16,312 nucleotides of DNA from CAZKCI01 sp964551475 (GTDB taxonomy: Bacteria; Auribacterota; Erginobacteria; Erginobacterales; CAZKCI01): the NCBI GenBank assembly GCA_964551475.1, contig CAZKCI010000005.1, positions 1-16,312 on the forward strand, in the 5' to 3' direction. Positions 6,194-13,284 of the stretch are shown in pieces. The notes under the pieces are model-generated. The model was not told the origin of the DNA. It saw only the letters and a list, made by a program, of their open reading frames with translations, and did not search any database. The translations under genes and the position numbers were made by a program. Every line of letters begins with the position of its first letter. The stretch's first letter is position 1.

Positions 6194-6382
6194 ATGCCGC
6201 TCATCACCATCGTCATTGTGCTGGTCGTGGTAGGTGTCGCCCTGTGGGCGATCAACACCTATATCCCGATGGCCAAATCGGTCAAGACCATCCTCAATAT
6301 TGTCGTGGTGGTCGTTCTCTGCCTATGGTTGCTGCAGGCGTTTGGCCTCATCGACAGCATCAAGAGCATCAGGGTGAGATAG
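6194..6382 (+). CDS. Small two-helix membrane protein (Thivi_2564-like)
   Basis: 62 residues with two hydrophobic helices (about 2-22 and 34-53) flanking a short loop, NTYIPMAKSVKTILN. The VGV-LW-INTYIPM...K.ILN-VV layout matches small proteins annotated as Thivi_2564 family. ATG 6194 is set by AAAAGGAGG immediately upstream. It lies 37 bp after the lipoprotein gene and 60 bp before the next one, consistent with an operon. Function unknown. Confidence 0.75.
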   Translation: MPLITIVIVLVVVGVALWAINTYIPMAKSVKTILNIVVVVVLCLWLLQAFGLIDSIKSIRVR

Positions 6383-6442
6383 GGCGCTGGTCAGGCAGTG
6401 AGTACAGGTACAGGACGCAACAGGACAGAAGGAGGGACGGTT

Positions 6443-6781
6443 ATGAAGATCGATGTGGCAAGAATTCCGGGTATTGTGGCGATTACTGTTATTGTAGCCG
6501 TGGCTATGGTCGGCTGTGGCCAGAAGTCCGACTCGGAGCCGACCAAGACGGTCGGGGAGAAAACCGGCGCCGCAGTGGATAAGGCCGTGGAGAAGACCGT
6601 GGAAACGGCCAACACCGTCTCGGAGAAAACCAGCGAGGCGGCAAAAGAAGCCGCGGCGACGGCAAAGGATGTTGCCGGACAAGCCGTCGAGAAGACCGGC
6701 GAAGGCATGCAACAAGCCGGCGGCGGCATGGAGAAATCCGGCGCAACCGTCGAGAAGACCGGCGCGGACATGCAGAAGTAG
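6443..6781 (+). CDS. Small Ala/Lys/Glu-rich helical lipoprotein
   Basis: 112 residues. A hydrophobic signal ends in AMVGC (Cys25), a slightly non-canonical lipobox, and the mature part is almost entirely short degenerate repeats (VGEKTGAAVDKAVEKTVETA..., AAKEAAATAKDVAGQAVEKTG). These resemble the amphipathic 11-mer style helices of LEA/stress proteins and of Lpp-like periplasmic lipoproteins. ATG 6443 follows GGAGGGACGG; an upstream frame extension from 6398 lacks a ribosome-binding site. Like the CsbD protein encoded at 7053 it is rich in A, K and E and suggests an osmotic or desiccation stress role, which is inference. Confidence 0.7.
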   Translation: MKIDVARIPGIVAITVIVAVAMVGCGQKSDSEPTKTVGEKTGAAVDKAVEKTVETANTVSEKTSEAAKEAAATAKDVAGQAVEKTGEGMQQAGGGMEKSGATVEKTGADMQK

Positions 6782-6850
6782 ACACGGCATCCCGTTGAAG
6801 CATGAGGAAGGGGTTGCCGAGCATACTGAAAACATGAAAGGTGGAGCAGC

Positions 6851-7009
6851 ATGACTATCGGGACGATACTGCTGATTGTCTTGATTCTCTTTCTCGTGGG
6901 CGCATTACCCACCTGGCCCCACAGCAAGAGCTGGGGTTACTACCCAAGCGGCGGGCTGGGACTTGTTGTCTTGATTCTGCTCATACTGCTTCTGCTGGGC
7001 CGGATTTAG
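6851..7009 (+). CDS. DUF3309 family small membrane protein
   Basis: 52 residues: two hydrophobic helices (about 2-18 and 34-51) around the polar turn LPTWPHSKSWGYYPSGGLG, ending LLLLGRI. This is essentially the DUF3309 consensus (GTILLI-LI-LL-GALPTWP-S--WGYYPSGGLG). Start ATG 6851 lies just after AAAGGTGGAGC. The function of the family is unknown; it often occurs near CsbD and other stress genes, as here. Confidence 0.88.
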   Translation: MTIGTILLIVLILFLVGALPTWPHSKSWGYYPSGGLGLVVLILLILLLLGRI

Positions 7010-7052
7010 AGGCGGCGGCTACAGAACTTTCCCAAGAAAAGGAGTTGGCGTC

Positions 7053-7280
7053 ATGAAGGGCTCGACAAAAGTGGTGAAGGGTCGCATCGAGGAAGCGGCG
7101 GGCGCGCTGACCGACAACGACAAACTGCGCGCCGAGGGCCAGACGGATCAGGCCGTGGGTCACGTCAAGCAAGCCGCCGAAAAGGGCGTCCGGGAAGCCA
7201 AGGAGTCCGCCCGGAAGATCGTGAACAAAGCGAGGAATATAGCGCAAAAGGCCGTCGACAAAGCCAAGGGCAGGTATTAG
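7053..7280 (+). CDS. CsbD-family stress protein
   Basis: 75 residues, highly charged and helical. The N-terminal half (MKGSTKVVKGRIEEAAGALT, then DNDKLRAEGQTDQAVGHVKQ) is the standard CsbD domain, in which the KG-I-EA-G-LT and L-AEGK-DQ-G elements are conserved. The C-terminal half adds a Lys/Ala-rich helix. CsbD of Bacillus is a sigma-B general stress protein; the biochemical role is unknown. AAAAGGAG lies 9 bp before ATG 7053. It is the last gene of the small-protein cluster; no obvious terminator follows before 7419. Confidence 0.88.
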   Translation: MKGSTKVVKGRIEEAAGALTDNDKLRAEGQTDQAVGHVKQAAEKGVREAKESARKIVNKARNIAQKAVDKAKGRY

Positions 7281-7418
7281 CGGATCGTAGCCGGGGGTGC
7301 GGGTTCACGCTCGCCGACGGCGAATCCGCTGAAGGACAACCCGGACAGCATGCATTAGAAAGCCGCTCTCTGTCTTAATAACCGGTAGTCTTGGTACGAG
7401 CAGACCCAAAAGGGTGCC

Positions 7419-10316
7419 GTGAAAATATTCTTATCCGTCATCATGATTTTCTCCGCCTACCTGGCAGTCTCCCCAGCAACCGGCTTGAGCGCGACCGCGC
7501 CATCACTGGGGACGGCGGAGAGTTTTGCGGTGCTGGGTGGGTCTACCGTGACCAACACCGGCGCGACCGTTATCACCGGGGACCTGGGTGTTAGCCCCGG
7601 TACTGCGGTGACTGGGTTTCCTCCAGGCACGTTCACAGAAGGAACGATACACTCAGCCGATGCCGTGGCGGCGCAGGCTCAAACTGATGTCACGACTGCG
7701 TACAATGATCTCGCAGGCCAGTCGTGCGATACCACTATTTCGGCAGATCTGGGTGGAATGACGCTCATACCAGGCGTCTATTGTTCCGGGTCGTCGATGG
7801 GTTTGACGGGAACCCTCACGCTCGACGCCCAGGGCGACGCCAATGCCGTCTGGATTTTCCAGATAGGGAGCACGCTGACGACCGCAAGCAACTCGGCTGT
7901 TGACATAATCAATAGCGGTCAGAACTGTAACGTGTTCTGGCAGGTGGGCAGCTCTGCGACTCTTGGTACGGACACTGCCTTCATAGGAAATATTCTCGCA
8001 TACCAGGACATCACCCTGAATAACGGCGCCGACGTGTCCGGCAGGTCGCTGGCGCGAAATGGCGCGGTGACGTTGGATACGAACGACGTCGCCGTCGCCG
8101 TGTGCGCGGCTACACCGACGCCGGAACCGACCAAGACGCCGGAACCCACGGCCACACCGACCGCAGAGCCGACGAAAACTCCGGAACCGACCGCCACGCC
8201 GACTGCTGAGCCCACCAAGACACCCTCGCCTACGACCACGCCGACTGCGGAACCGACGAAAACACCTGAGCCTACCGCTACGCCTACGGCAGAACCAACC
8301 AAGACGCCGGAACCCACGGCTACGCCGACCGCGGAACCGACCAAGACGCCTGAGCCTACCGCTACACCCACCGCTGAGCCGACCAAGACTCCGGAGCCTA
8401 CACTGACTCCCTGTACGCCGACTCCCGAGCCGACCAAGACGCCGGAGCCCACGGCTACGCCGACCGCGGAACCGACCAAGACACCTGAGCCTACCGCTAC
8501 GCCTACAGCGGAACCTACCGCCACGCCAACACCGGAGCCTTCCGCTACTCCATCACCGACACCCGAACCTTCGGCCACGCCAACACCGGAGCCATCGGCT
8601 ACTCCATCGCCGACGCCCGAACCTTCGGCCACACCTAGCCCGGAACCTACGGCCACTCCGACGGCGGAGCCGACCAAGACTCCGGAACCGACGACGACAC
8701 CCACGCCGGAACCGACCGCCACGCCGACTGCTGAGCCCACCAAGACACCCTCGCCTACGACCACGCCGACGGCGGAGCCGACACTTACACCTCAGAAGAC
8801 GACCACCCCGACACCTGAACCCACGCTTACGCCAGTCAAAACGGCTACTCCTACGCCGGAACCGACACTTACTCCGGTCAAAACGGCGACACCTACGCCT
8901 GAACCTACGCTCACGCCGGTCAAGACCACGACACCTACGCCTGAACCTACACTCACCCCGGTCAAAACGGCGACGCCAACCCCGGAACCAACTAAGACAC
9001 CCTCACCGACGGCCACGCCGACTGCGGAGTCCACGAAAACACCGGAGCCCACGGCCACGCCAACTGCTGAGCCGACCAAGACGCCAGAACCTACGGCCAC
9101 ACCCACCGCTGAGCCGACGAAAACTCCGGAACCTACGCCCACGCCTACGTCCGAGCCGACCCTCCCCCCAGTCAAGACCCCTACTCCTACTCCCGAGCCC
9201 TCGGCGACGCCAAGCCCGGTGCCGGCCTCGCTCGACCTCGAGAAGCTTGTCTGTTGCCCGCCTGGCACGGACCTTTCGATTGTTCCCCCCTGCGGCCCGG
9301 CGCTCTTCGAGTACCGGGTGACCAACACCGGTTTGGTGTCGCTGGACGACATCGTGATAACGGATGATGCGGGGACTCCGGAGGACCCCTCCGACGACTT
9401 CACCGTGGGGGTCATCTCAGGACCGGTCATCCCGGGGTCGTCCTTCTCCCTGCAGACGCTGCAGGGGATCGGTGCGCGGATGCTCAACACCGCCTGGGCC
9501 CTCTCGACCGGAAATGGCGGGACGGTGTCGGACAGCGACTCCGCACTCGCCTTCACCTGGCTGGGCGTGGCCGACGGCGACTACAACGGCGACGGCGCGT
9601 CCGACCCGGCGATCTTCAAGTGCGTCGAGAACTCCTGGCGGATCAACTACCTCGGCGCGGCCCCCTCCCAGACATTTGCCTTCGGGAAGTGGGGCGACAT
9701 CATGGCCCCGGGGGACTACGACGGCGACGGGTCGACTGATCTGGCGGTCTTCCGCCCCTACAACGGCCTCTGGGCGGTGCGCGGACTGACCCAGGTCTAT
9801 TTCGGCGGTTACGACGATCTCCCCGTCCCGTCCGACTACGACGGCGATGGCTCGGTTGATGTAGCTATCTTCCGGCGGACAACCGGCCTGTGGGGGATCC
9901 GCTCACTCTCCCGGTGCTATCTCGGCGGCCCCTCCGATCTGCCGGTTCCAGGTGACTATGACGGGAACGGGACCGATCGCCCGGCTCTCTACCGCCCGAT
10001 GACCGGGATGTGGACCGTCTCCGGACTGCCCCGCGTTTACCTCGGAGGAATCGAAGACTATCCCGTTCCCGGCGACTATGATGGGAACGGGACGCTCGAT
10101 CGCGCGGTCTTCCGGGACGGAACAGGTCTGTGGGCGGCGCCCGGGATCCCGCGAACCTATTTCGGCGGGCGTTTCGACTGGCCGCGCCCGGCGGACTACG
10201 CCGGGGACGGCACGGCCTCCCCAGCGGTCTTCCGGCCGGCCGACGGACTTTGGTCGATCAAGGATCTTACCCGCCTCTACTGGGGGAACTCCTCGTCGAT
10301 TCCCTTGACGCGCTGA
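7419..10316 (+). CDS. Secreted DUF3494 ice-binding-like protein with Pro/Thr linker and six-repeat C-terminus
   Basis: 965 residues in four parts. (1) A signal peptide (about 1-25, ending GLSA). (2) A DUF3494 / type I ice-binding domain (about 27-230: APSLGTAESFAVLGGSTVTN, ITGDLGVSPGTAV, then ...IPGVYC, ...WIFQIGS.L and ...N..ILA...I); in studied proteins this domain is a beta-solenoid that binds ice or acts as an adhesin. (3) A Pro/Thr/Glu linker (232-602) built from 14-residue units such as EPTATPTAEPTKTP and EPTLTPVKTATPTP. (4) A DUF11-like beta domain (about 604-715) and six 40-residue DYDGDG repeats (about 718-965) ending SIPLTR. The start is GTG 7419 after AAAAGGG. The C-terminal module is shared with the proteins encoded at 11028 and 13423. 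Extracellular surface display is inferred. Ice binding is not established, since many DUF3494 proteins occur in non-cold habitats. Confidence 0.88.
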   Translation: MKIFLSVIMIFSAYLAVSPATGLSATAPSLGTAESFAVLGGSTVTNTGATVITGDLGVSPGTAVTGFPPGTFTEGTIHSADAVAAQAQTDVTTAYNDLAGQSCDTTISADLGGMTLIPGVYCSGSSMGLTGTLTLDAQGDANAVWIFQIGSTLTTASNSAVDIINSGQNCNVFWQVGSSATLGTDTAFIGNILAYQDITLNNGADVSGRSLARNGAVTLDTNDVAVAVCAATPTPEPTKTPEPTATPTAEPTKTPEPTATPTAEPTKTPSPTTTPTAEPTKTPEPTATPTAEPTKTPEPTATPTAEPTKTPEPTATPTAEPTKTPEPTLTPCTPTPEPTKTPEPTATPTAEPTKTPEPTATPTAEPTATPTPEPSATPSPTPEPSATPTPEPSATPSPTPEPSATPSPEPTATPTAEPTKTPEPTTTPTPEPTATPTAEPTKTPSPTTTPTAEPTLTPQKTTTPTPEPTLTPVKTATPTPEPTLTPVKTATPTPEPTLTPVKTTTPTPEPTLTPVKTATPTPEPTKTPSPTATPTAESTKTPEPTATPTAEPTKTPEPTATPTAEPTKTPEPTPTPTSEPTLPPVKTPTPTPEPSATPSPVPASLDLEKLVCCPPGTDLSIVPPCGPALFEYRVTNTGLVSLDDIVITDDAGTPEDPSDDFTVGVISGPVIPGSSFSLQTLQGIGARMLNTAWALSTGNGGTVSDSDSALAFTWLGVADGDYNGDGASDPAIFKCVENSWRINYLGAAPSQTFAFGKWGDIMAPGDYDGDGSTDLAVFRPYNGLWAVRGLTQVYFGGYDDLPVPSDYDGDGSVDVAIFRRTTGLWGIRSLSRCYLGGPSDLPVPGDYDGNGTDRPALYRPMTGMWTVSGLPRVYLGGIEDYPVPGDYDGNGTLDRAVFRDGTGLWAAPGIPRTYFGGRFDWPRPADYAGDGTASPAVFRPADGLWSIKDLTRLYWGNSSSIPLTR
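8112..9224 (+). repeat. 42-bp-period tandem repeat encoding the Pro/Thr linker
   Basis: About 1.1 kb of coding tandem repeat. The main unit is 14 codons (EPTATPTAEPTKTP). A middle block (about 8520-8680) uses 8-10 codon units (EPSATPSPTP), and a later block (about 8800-9000) uses EPTLTPVKTATPTP. Synonymous codons differ between units, so the array is old and selected at protein level rather than newly amplified. It leaves long antisense frames open. Confidence 0.9.
9573..10313 (+). repeat. Six 40-residue DYDGDG/GLW repeats, copy 1
   Basis: Consensus of each 120-bp unit: D-Y-D-G-[DN]-G, then A-[VI]-F-R-P, G-L-W-A-V, then [LI]-[TPS]-R-x-Y-[FL]-G-G and D-x-P-V-P. The first unit is divergent (ADGDYNGDGASDPAIFKC...). 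The last ends SIPLTR at the stop codon. It resembles FG-GAP/VCBS-type propeller blades with a calcium-binding loop. Confidence 0.85.
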
Positions 10317-10364
10317 CCATAGCTATAAGTAAGTCCTAGAGGACCTATTAAAAGGAGTTTGACC

Positions 10365-10601
10365 ATGCGCCCTCACGAGATCGAACGAATCGCCCAAGCC
10401 GTTTCGGTTGGCCTCGTCCAGTCCCCGGCACCCATGGCCCCCGCCGGGTGCGGTTCTTTCAGCAACACGCAGGCATTCACCTGCCCCGACTACGAATGCT
10501 CCGCCAATTACGAATGCGGCGGGGTGGCCGAGTTCGCCTGCGGTCAGACCTTCTCCTGTCCCGAGGGTTTCTTCTGTTCGTGCGTCTACTCCACGGAGTA
10601 G
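10365..10601 (+). CDS. Cys-rich small peptide, candidate RiPP precursor
   Basis: 78 residues from ATG 10365, preceded by AAAAGGAG. The N-terminal part (MRPHEIERIAQAVSVGLVQS) looks like an amphipathic leader helix. After Pro/Ala spacing (SPAPMAPAGC) follows a core with eight Cys (29, 40, 45, 51, 59, 65, 71, 73). Six of them sit in an aromatic-x-Cys motif: FTC, YEC, YEC, FAC, FSC, FFC, spaced 5-8 residues apart. There is no Sec signal peptide and no membrane segment. A leader plus a regularly spaced Cys core is the layout of radical-SAM-modified (sacti-/ranthipeptide) or lanthipeptide precursors, but no modification enzyme or exporter is present in the window. It lies 48 bp after the ice-binding-like gene with no terminator between, so the two may be co-transcribed, and it ends in a strong terminator. 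Metal binding or a small disulfide protein are alternatives. Confidence 0.65.
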   Translation: MRPHEIERIAQAVSVGLVQSPAPMAPAGCGSFSNTQAFTCPDYECSANYECGGVAEFACGQTFSCPEGFFCSCVYSTE

Positions 10602-10628
10602 GCGGAAAATATTTCGGGTCCGCCGCAG

Positions 10629-10660
10629 GGAGGAGGGGATTGACACCCCTCCTCCTTTTT
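10629..10660 (+). terminator. Rho-independent terminator after the Cys-rich peptide gene
   Basis: A perfect 10-bp stem, GGAGGAGGGG (10629-10638) with CCCCTCCTCC (10646-10655), a 7-nt loop and five T's, 28 bp after the stop codon. Confidence 0.9.
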
Positions 10661-10759
10661 CCTGGTTGGAAATCCCGGTCTGCGCGCGTATTCATTTCCT
10701 CCGGGAGATAAATTTTCGTTTGGGATGCCTGCCCCGAGAGTATCGAAGGGTGTAGCCTA

Positions 10760-10828
10760 GGGAGTTCTGCTTATTATCCTGCATCGCCCAGACTGGTGGC
10801 ACCCGGGTGAGTGCGGGATTTTTCTTTT
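10760..10828 (+). terminator. T1 hairpin, copy upstream of the 11028 gene
   Basis: The lead-in GGGAGTTCTGCTT, then ATCCTGC (10776-10782) pairing with GCGGGAT (10813-10819), enclosing the CCCAGACTGGT..ACCCGGG core, then TTTTTCTTTT. The preceding peptide gene already has its own terminator, so a purely terminating role for T1 is not obvious here. Confidence 0.65.
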
Positions 10829-10841
10829 CAGGCCAATCTTC

Positions 10842-10870
10842 TTGACCGGCCAGGCAGAGAGGAGAATACT
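10842..10870 (+). promoter_or_regulatory. Island promoter 2 (TTGACC-17-AATACT)
   Basis: TTGACC (10842-10847), a 17-nt spacer and AATACT (10865-10870). The same -35, spacing and -10 occur in the island at 13190. Confidence 0.65.
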
Positions 10871-10876
10871 GCTTGC

Positions 10877-10985
10877 CGGTGTTTCCCGACATAACCCCGG
10901 CAGGAGGAGTGGCGAGCACAGACTGGGGGCCGGGAGTTAGGCAAAGCAGACCCGGCTCGGATAGCGATATCCGGCCGGGATTTCT
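10877..10985 (+). ncRNA. Conserved leader / candidate small RNA, copy 2
   Basis: About 108 nt from the predicted start to the end of the hairpin CCCGGC-t-CGGATA / TATCCG-GCCGGG (10951-10979). Shared blocks are ACCCCGGCAGGAGG, CACAGACTGGGG and GCAGACCCGGCTCGGATA. CCCC pairs with GGGG across the middle domain. The T-run after the hairpin (ATTTCTT) is modest. The downstream gene starts at 11028. Confidence 0.5.
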
Positions 10986-10987
10986 TC
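10951..10987 (+). terminator. T2 hairpin of leader copy 2
   Basis: A 12-bp stem, CCCGGC/GCCGGG plus CGGATA/TATCCG, with one bulged T and a short loop, followed by ATTTCTT. Confidence 0.6.
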
Positions 10988-11027
10988 GTTCGAGCAATCA
11001 ACCCGGGCATGAAAAGGGAGAATCGGC

Positions 11028-12899
11028 ATGAGAAGTCACGGGAAATTCGTGGTGGTCTTCTGTTTGGTTGTCATCTGCTGTGTCGCCCTCGGAGCGGCCG
11101 AGCGGGCCTTTTCGTTCGCCGAGGAGCCGATCGGCTTCAAAGATCCGCGTAGCCATCTCGTGTGGCAGGATGACAAGGTGAGCACTATCCATACTGATCT
11201 GGTGTACGCCCTTGCCCTGGCGGCAGGCTTCTCGGAGGAAGACGCGGGAACGATCATGATCTGGGACCAGCTCGTGGATTCCCTCAAGCTCGGCCCTGGC
11301 TCGGATGTGGTTTACACCAACTGCCTCGGGTCCACTCCTCCGGCGCCTGATCCCTCTGACCCCGGTGTATGCGATAACGGTGGCGAACTGGAGCGCCAAA
11401 TCTGGCCGACAAAGGAATACGAAGACAGCAGCTGCACAACTGATCGGCATGGCCCCTACGCGACTAACTTCCACTGGCTGCATCAGACTGATGATGAAAT
11501 AGGCGAGGCGAAGAAGTGGGCCAGGGGGGAAAAAGATCACCTCGAGGGCTGGGCTGTGTATGCCTGGGGCGGATATACGGAAAGCCTGCTCAACGCAAGG
11601 TGCCAATACAAACGTTGGGACGTCATCGATATCGGAATTAGACCCGGAACACTCGAGGCATATGCAACATATTTGCACATGCTGGCTGACACATATTCGC
11701 ATGTGGACTGCCTTAACTCCGTCGGCGGCCTTTATCCTTTTGTCACCCATACTCAGCAGCAGGACGATTCCGATCAATGCCCCTACTGCTCTAATTGTTA
11801 CTACACTCCTCCGATCCCGCATAACGGAGACACGCATGGCCAGGAGTTCGGGGACCCGGCTTCCACAGGCAAACGCGCCCACCGAACCTATGAAGCGGCC
11901 ATCGCGGTCTTCAACGCGCTCACGGAGCGCAGCATCGAGCGCGAGGGGGTGTACGTGCCCATTAAGCTCGCAGACACTCTCCCGATGATGGGGGGAGTTA
12001 CTTTGGACCAAGCGATCCGGAATTTTGCCTATACCTGGGCTTACCAGAACCAGCACCTGGGAGCGAACCCGGGTGAATATGCGGAGAACCGGCGCGCCTA
12101 TGCGGAAAGAATAGCGGTTGCCGTGGGCGTGTTGCGGGAGAGGAAGGTACACGAAGCGGTTATCGTTTCCGGGGACTATGACGGAGATGGAAGGGCCGAT
12201 ATCGGCGTGTTCCGTCCCGCGCCGGGTCTCTGGTCGGTGAAGGATGTAACGAGGATATATTCTCCAGCGGGGTCATACGATTATCCCGTCTCCGGTGACT
12301 ACGACGGGGACGAAACGGCGGAGATGGCATTCTTCCGCCCCTCCCAGGGACTCTGGTCTGTGCAAGACCTCACACGGGCCTACTACGGCGCTTTGGGCGA
12401 TCTCCCCGCCCCTGGAGACTATGACGGCGACGGGTCCTGCGATATCGGCATCTTCCGGGAGAACGGGGGAATGTGGTCCATCCGCAATCTCAGTCGGTTC
12501 TACTTCGGCGGAACCGGCGATTGGCCTCTGCCGGGGGACTGGGATGGAAACGGTATGGACGAGGCGGGTCTGTATCGTCCGTCAGCGGGAAAGTGGATGG
12601 TCCGAAATATCTCCCGCTTCTATCTGGGCGCTCCCACCGATTGGCCGATACCCGGCGACTATAAGGGGGACAACTCCTTGTCTGCCGGCATCTTCCGTCC
12701 CTGCTCGGGGATGTGGGCGATACGGGACATCACTCGGATATTCTTCGGGAATTGTTTTGACTGTCCGGTCCCCGCTGACTATTTCGGCGGAGGAACCACC
12801 GACATCGGTGTCTTCCGGGATGCTACCGGTCTTTGGGCGATCCGCAATCTATCGCGGGGGTATTTCGGATCGACCGGCGATATTCCCGTAACCCGTTAA
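11028..12899 (+). CDS. Secreted zinc phospholipase C/S1-P1-like protein with six-repeat C-terminus
   Basis: 623 residues: signal peptide (about 1-29), an alpha-helical N-terminal domain (about 40-370), and six 40-residue repeats (381-623) ending DIPVTR. The helical domain has regularly placed metal-ligand candidates: H55 (STIHTDLVYALALAAGF), D80/D84 (WDQLVDS), H149/H152 (FHWLH), H217/D221/H225 (LHMLADTYSH) and H270 (DTHGQEFGD). The LH.LAD..SH motif and the H-plus-D pattern are typical of zinc-dependent phospholipase C / S1-P1 nuclease-fold proteins, though the sequence is far from the characterised enzymes. Several Cys pairs (CPYCSNC) suggest disulfides. ATG 11028 follows AAAAGGGAG. It is preceded by the island and leader copy 2. 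The family assignment is moderate and the substrate unknown. Confidence 0.65.
   Translation: MRSHGKFVVVFCLVVICCVALGAAERAFSFAEEPIGFKDPRSHLVWQDDKVSTIHTDLVYALALAAGFSEEDAGTIMIWDQLVDSLKLGPGSDVVYTNCLGSTPPAPDPSDPGVCDNGGELERQIWPTKEYEDSSCTTDRHGPYATNFHWLHQTDDEIGEAKKWARGEKDHLEGWAVYAWGGYTESLLNARCQYKRWDVIDIGIRPGTLEAYATYLHMLADTYSHVDCLNSVGGLYPFVTHTQQQDDSDQCPYCSNCYYTPPIPHNGDTHGQEFGDPASTGKRAHRTYEAAIAVFNALTERSIEREGVYVPIKLADTLPMMGGVTLDQAIRNFAYTWAYQNQHLGANPGEYAENRRAYAERIAVAVGVLRERKVHEAVIVSGDYDGDGRADIGVFRPAPGLWSVKDVTRIYSPAGSYDYPVSGDYDGDETAEMAFFRPSQGLWSVQDLTRAYYGALGDLPAPGDYDGDGSCDIGIFRENGGMWSIRNLSRFYFGGTGDWPLPGDWDGNGMDEAGLYRPSAGKWMVRNISRFYLGAPTDWPIPGDYKGDNSLSAGIFRPCSGMWAIRDITRIFFGNCFDCPVPADYFGGGTTDIGVFRDATGLWAIRNLSRGYFGSTGDIPVTR
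12171..12896 (+). repeat. Six 40-residue DYDGDG/GLW repeats, copy 2
   Basis: Six units with the same consensus as at 9573. Calcium-loop variation is visible: DYDGDG, DYDGDE, DYDGDG, DWDGNG, DYKGDN, DYFGGG. The repeats end GDIPVTR at the stop codon. Confidence 0.88.
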
Positions 12900-13060
12900 A
12901 TCAGTCTGGAGGGGAAGAAAGCGTCGGCAACCGATGTAACGGCCGGAAATAGCCCCGGGCGGGGGTGATCACGCCCTTCTCGGTGGTCCTCAAGAGGCCC
13001 CCGCGTTGGCGGAAAGGCGTTAGATGATTGGTCGATGCAACCAGCCCTTTTTCATCATCC

Positions 13061-13107
13061 ACGAAGAAAATTCGTCTGCGAGAGACGTTCGGGGAGTCCT
13101 GCTTTTT
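13061..13107 (+). repeat. Conserved block upstream of T1 (copy 3)
   Basis: ACGAAgaaaaTTCGT and CGTCTgcgagAGACG form two small overlapping hairpins, followed by TTCGGGGAGT..TGCTTT. The same block occurs at 15664-15710. The rest of 12900-13060 contains no gene that I can support. Confidence 0.5.
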
Positions 13108-13158
13108 ATCCCGCATCGCCCGGACCGGTTAAACCCGGATGAGCGCGGGATATTTTTC
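13108..13158 (+). terminator. T1 hairpin, copy upstream of the 13423 gene
   Basis: ATCCCGC (13108-13114) pairs with GCGGGAT (13145-13151), enclosing CGCCCGGACCGGTTAAACCC, then ATTTTTCT. A second small hairpin, TCGGGG/CCCCGA (13162-13167/13175-13180), follows only in this copy. Confidence 0.7.
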
Positions 13159-13189
13159 TGATCGGGGAAAGAAGCCCCGAGATATTTTC

Positions 13190-13218
13190 TTGACCAACTC
13201 CATCGGGATGGGAATACT
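13190..13218 (+). promoter_or_regulatory. Island promoter 3 (TTGACC-17-AATACT)
   Basis: TTGACC (13190-13195), a 17-nt spacer and AATACT (13213-13218), identical in hexamers and spacing to island 2. Confidence 0.65.
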
Positions 13219-13224
13219 GCCTTA

Positions 13225-13284
13225 TGAATGAAAATTGTTTCGATAATTTGCCCGGCGGGGATTGACCATCCCGCCGGGTTTTTT
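13225..13284 (+). ncRNA. Shortened leader with terminator hairpin, copy 3
   Basis: Only about 60 nt from the predicted start to a very stable hairpin, CCCGGCGGG (13251-13259) with CCCGCCGGG (13270-13278), extended by AT/AT, then TTTTTT. The middle domain (CAGACTGGGG, TGAGGTTC) of the other leaders is absent, so this island keeps the promoter and terminator but not the presumed sensor part. Confidence 0.5.
13251..13284 (+). terminator. T2 hairpin of leader copy 3
   Basis: A 9-bp GC stem plus two A-T pairs, a 5-nt loop (TGACC) and a six-T run. This is the strongest intrinsic terminator among the four T2 copies. Confidence 0.8.

Noticed and set aside
8112..9224. CRISPR-like array
   Set aside because: The repeats are coding, have no unique spacers and continue one protein frame.
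7919..9556. Two long - strand open frames made of VGSGVGVAVGSGV-type repeats
   Set aside because: They are the antisense of the Pro/Thr linker repeat. The low-complexity composition keeps the frame open, there is no ribosome-binding site, and the + strand frame has a signal peptide and recognised domains.
10998..12152. 384-codon open frame on the - strand
   Set aside because: It lies fully opposite the zinc-PLC-like gene, has no recognisable motifs and no plausible start context.
12901..13116. 71-codon - strand frame containing RRRIFFVDDEKGL, considered as a REP-associated transposase fragment
   Set aside because: The similarity to Y1 transposases is only a few residues, and part of it is the conserved RNA block also present at 15664, so it is not good evidence for coding.
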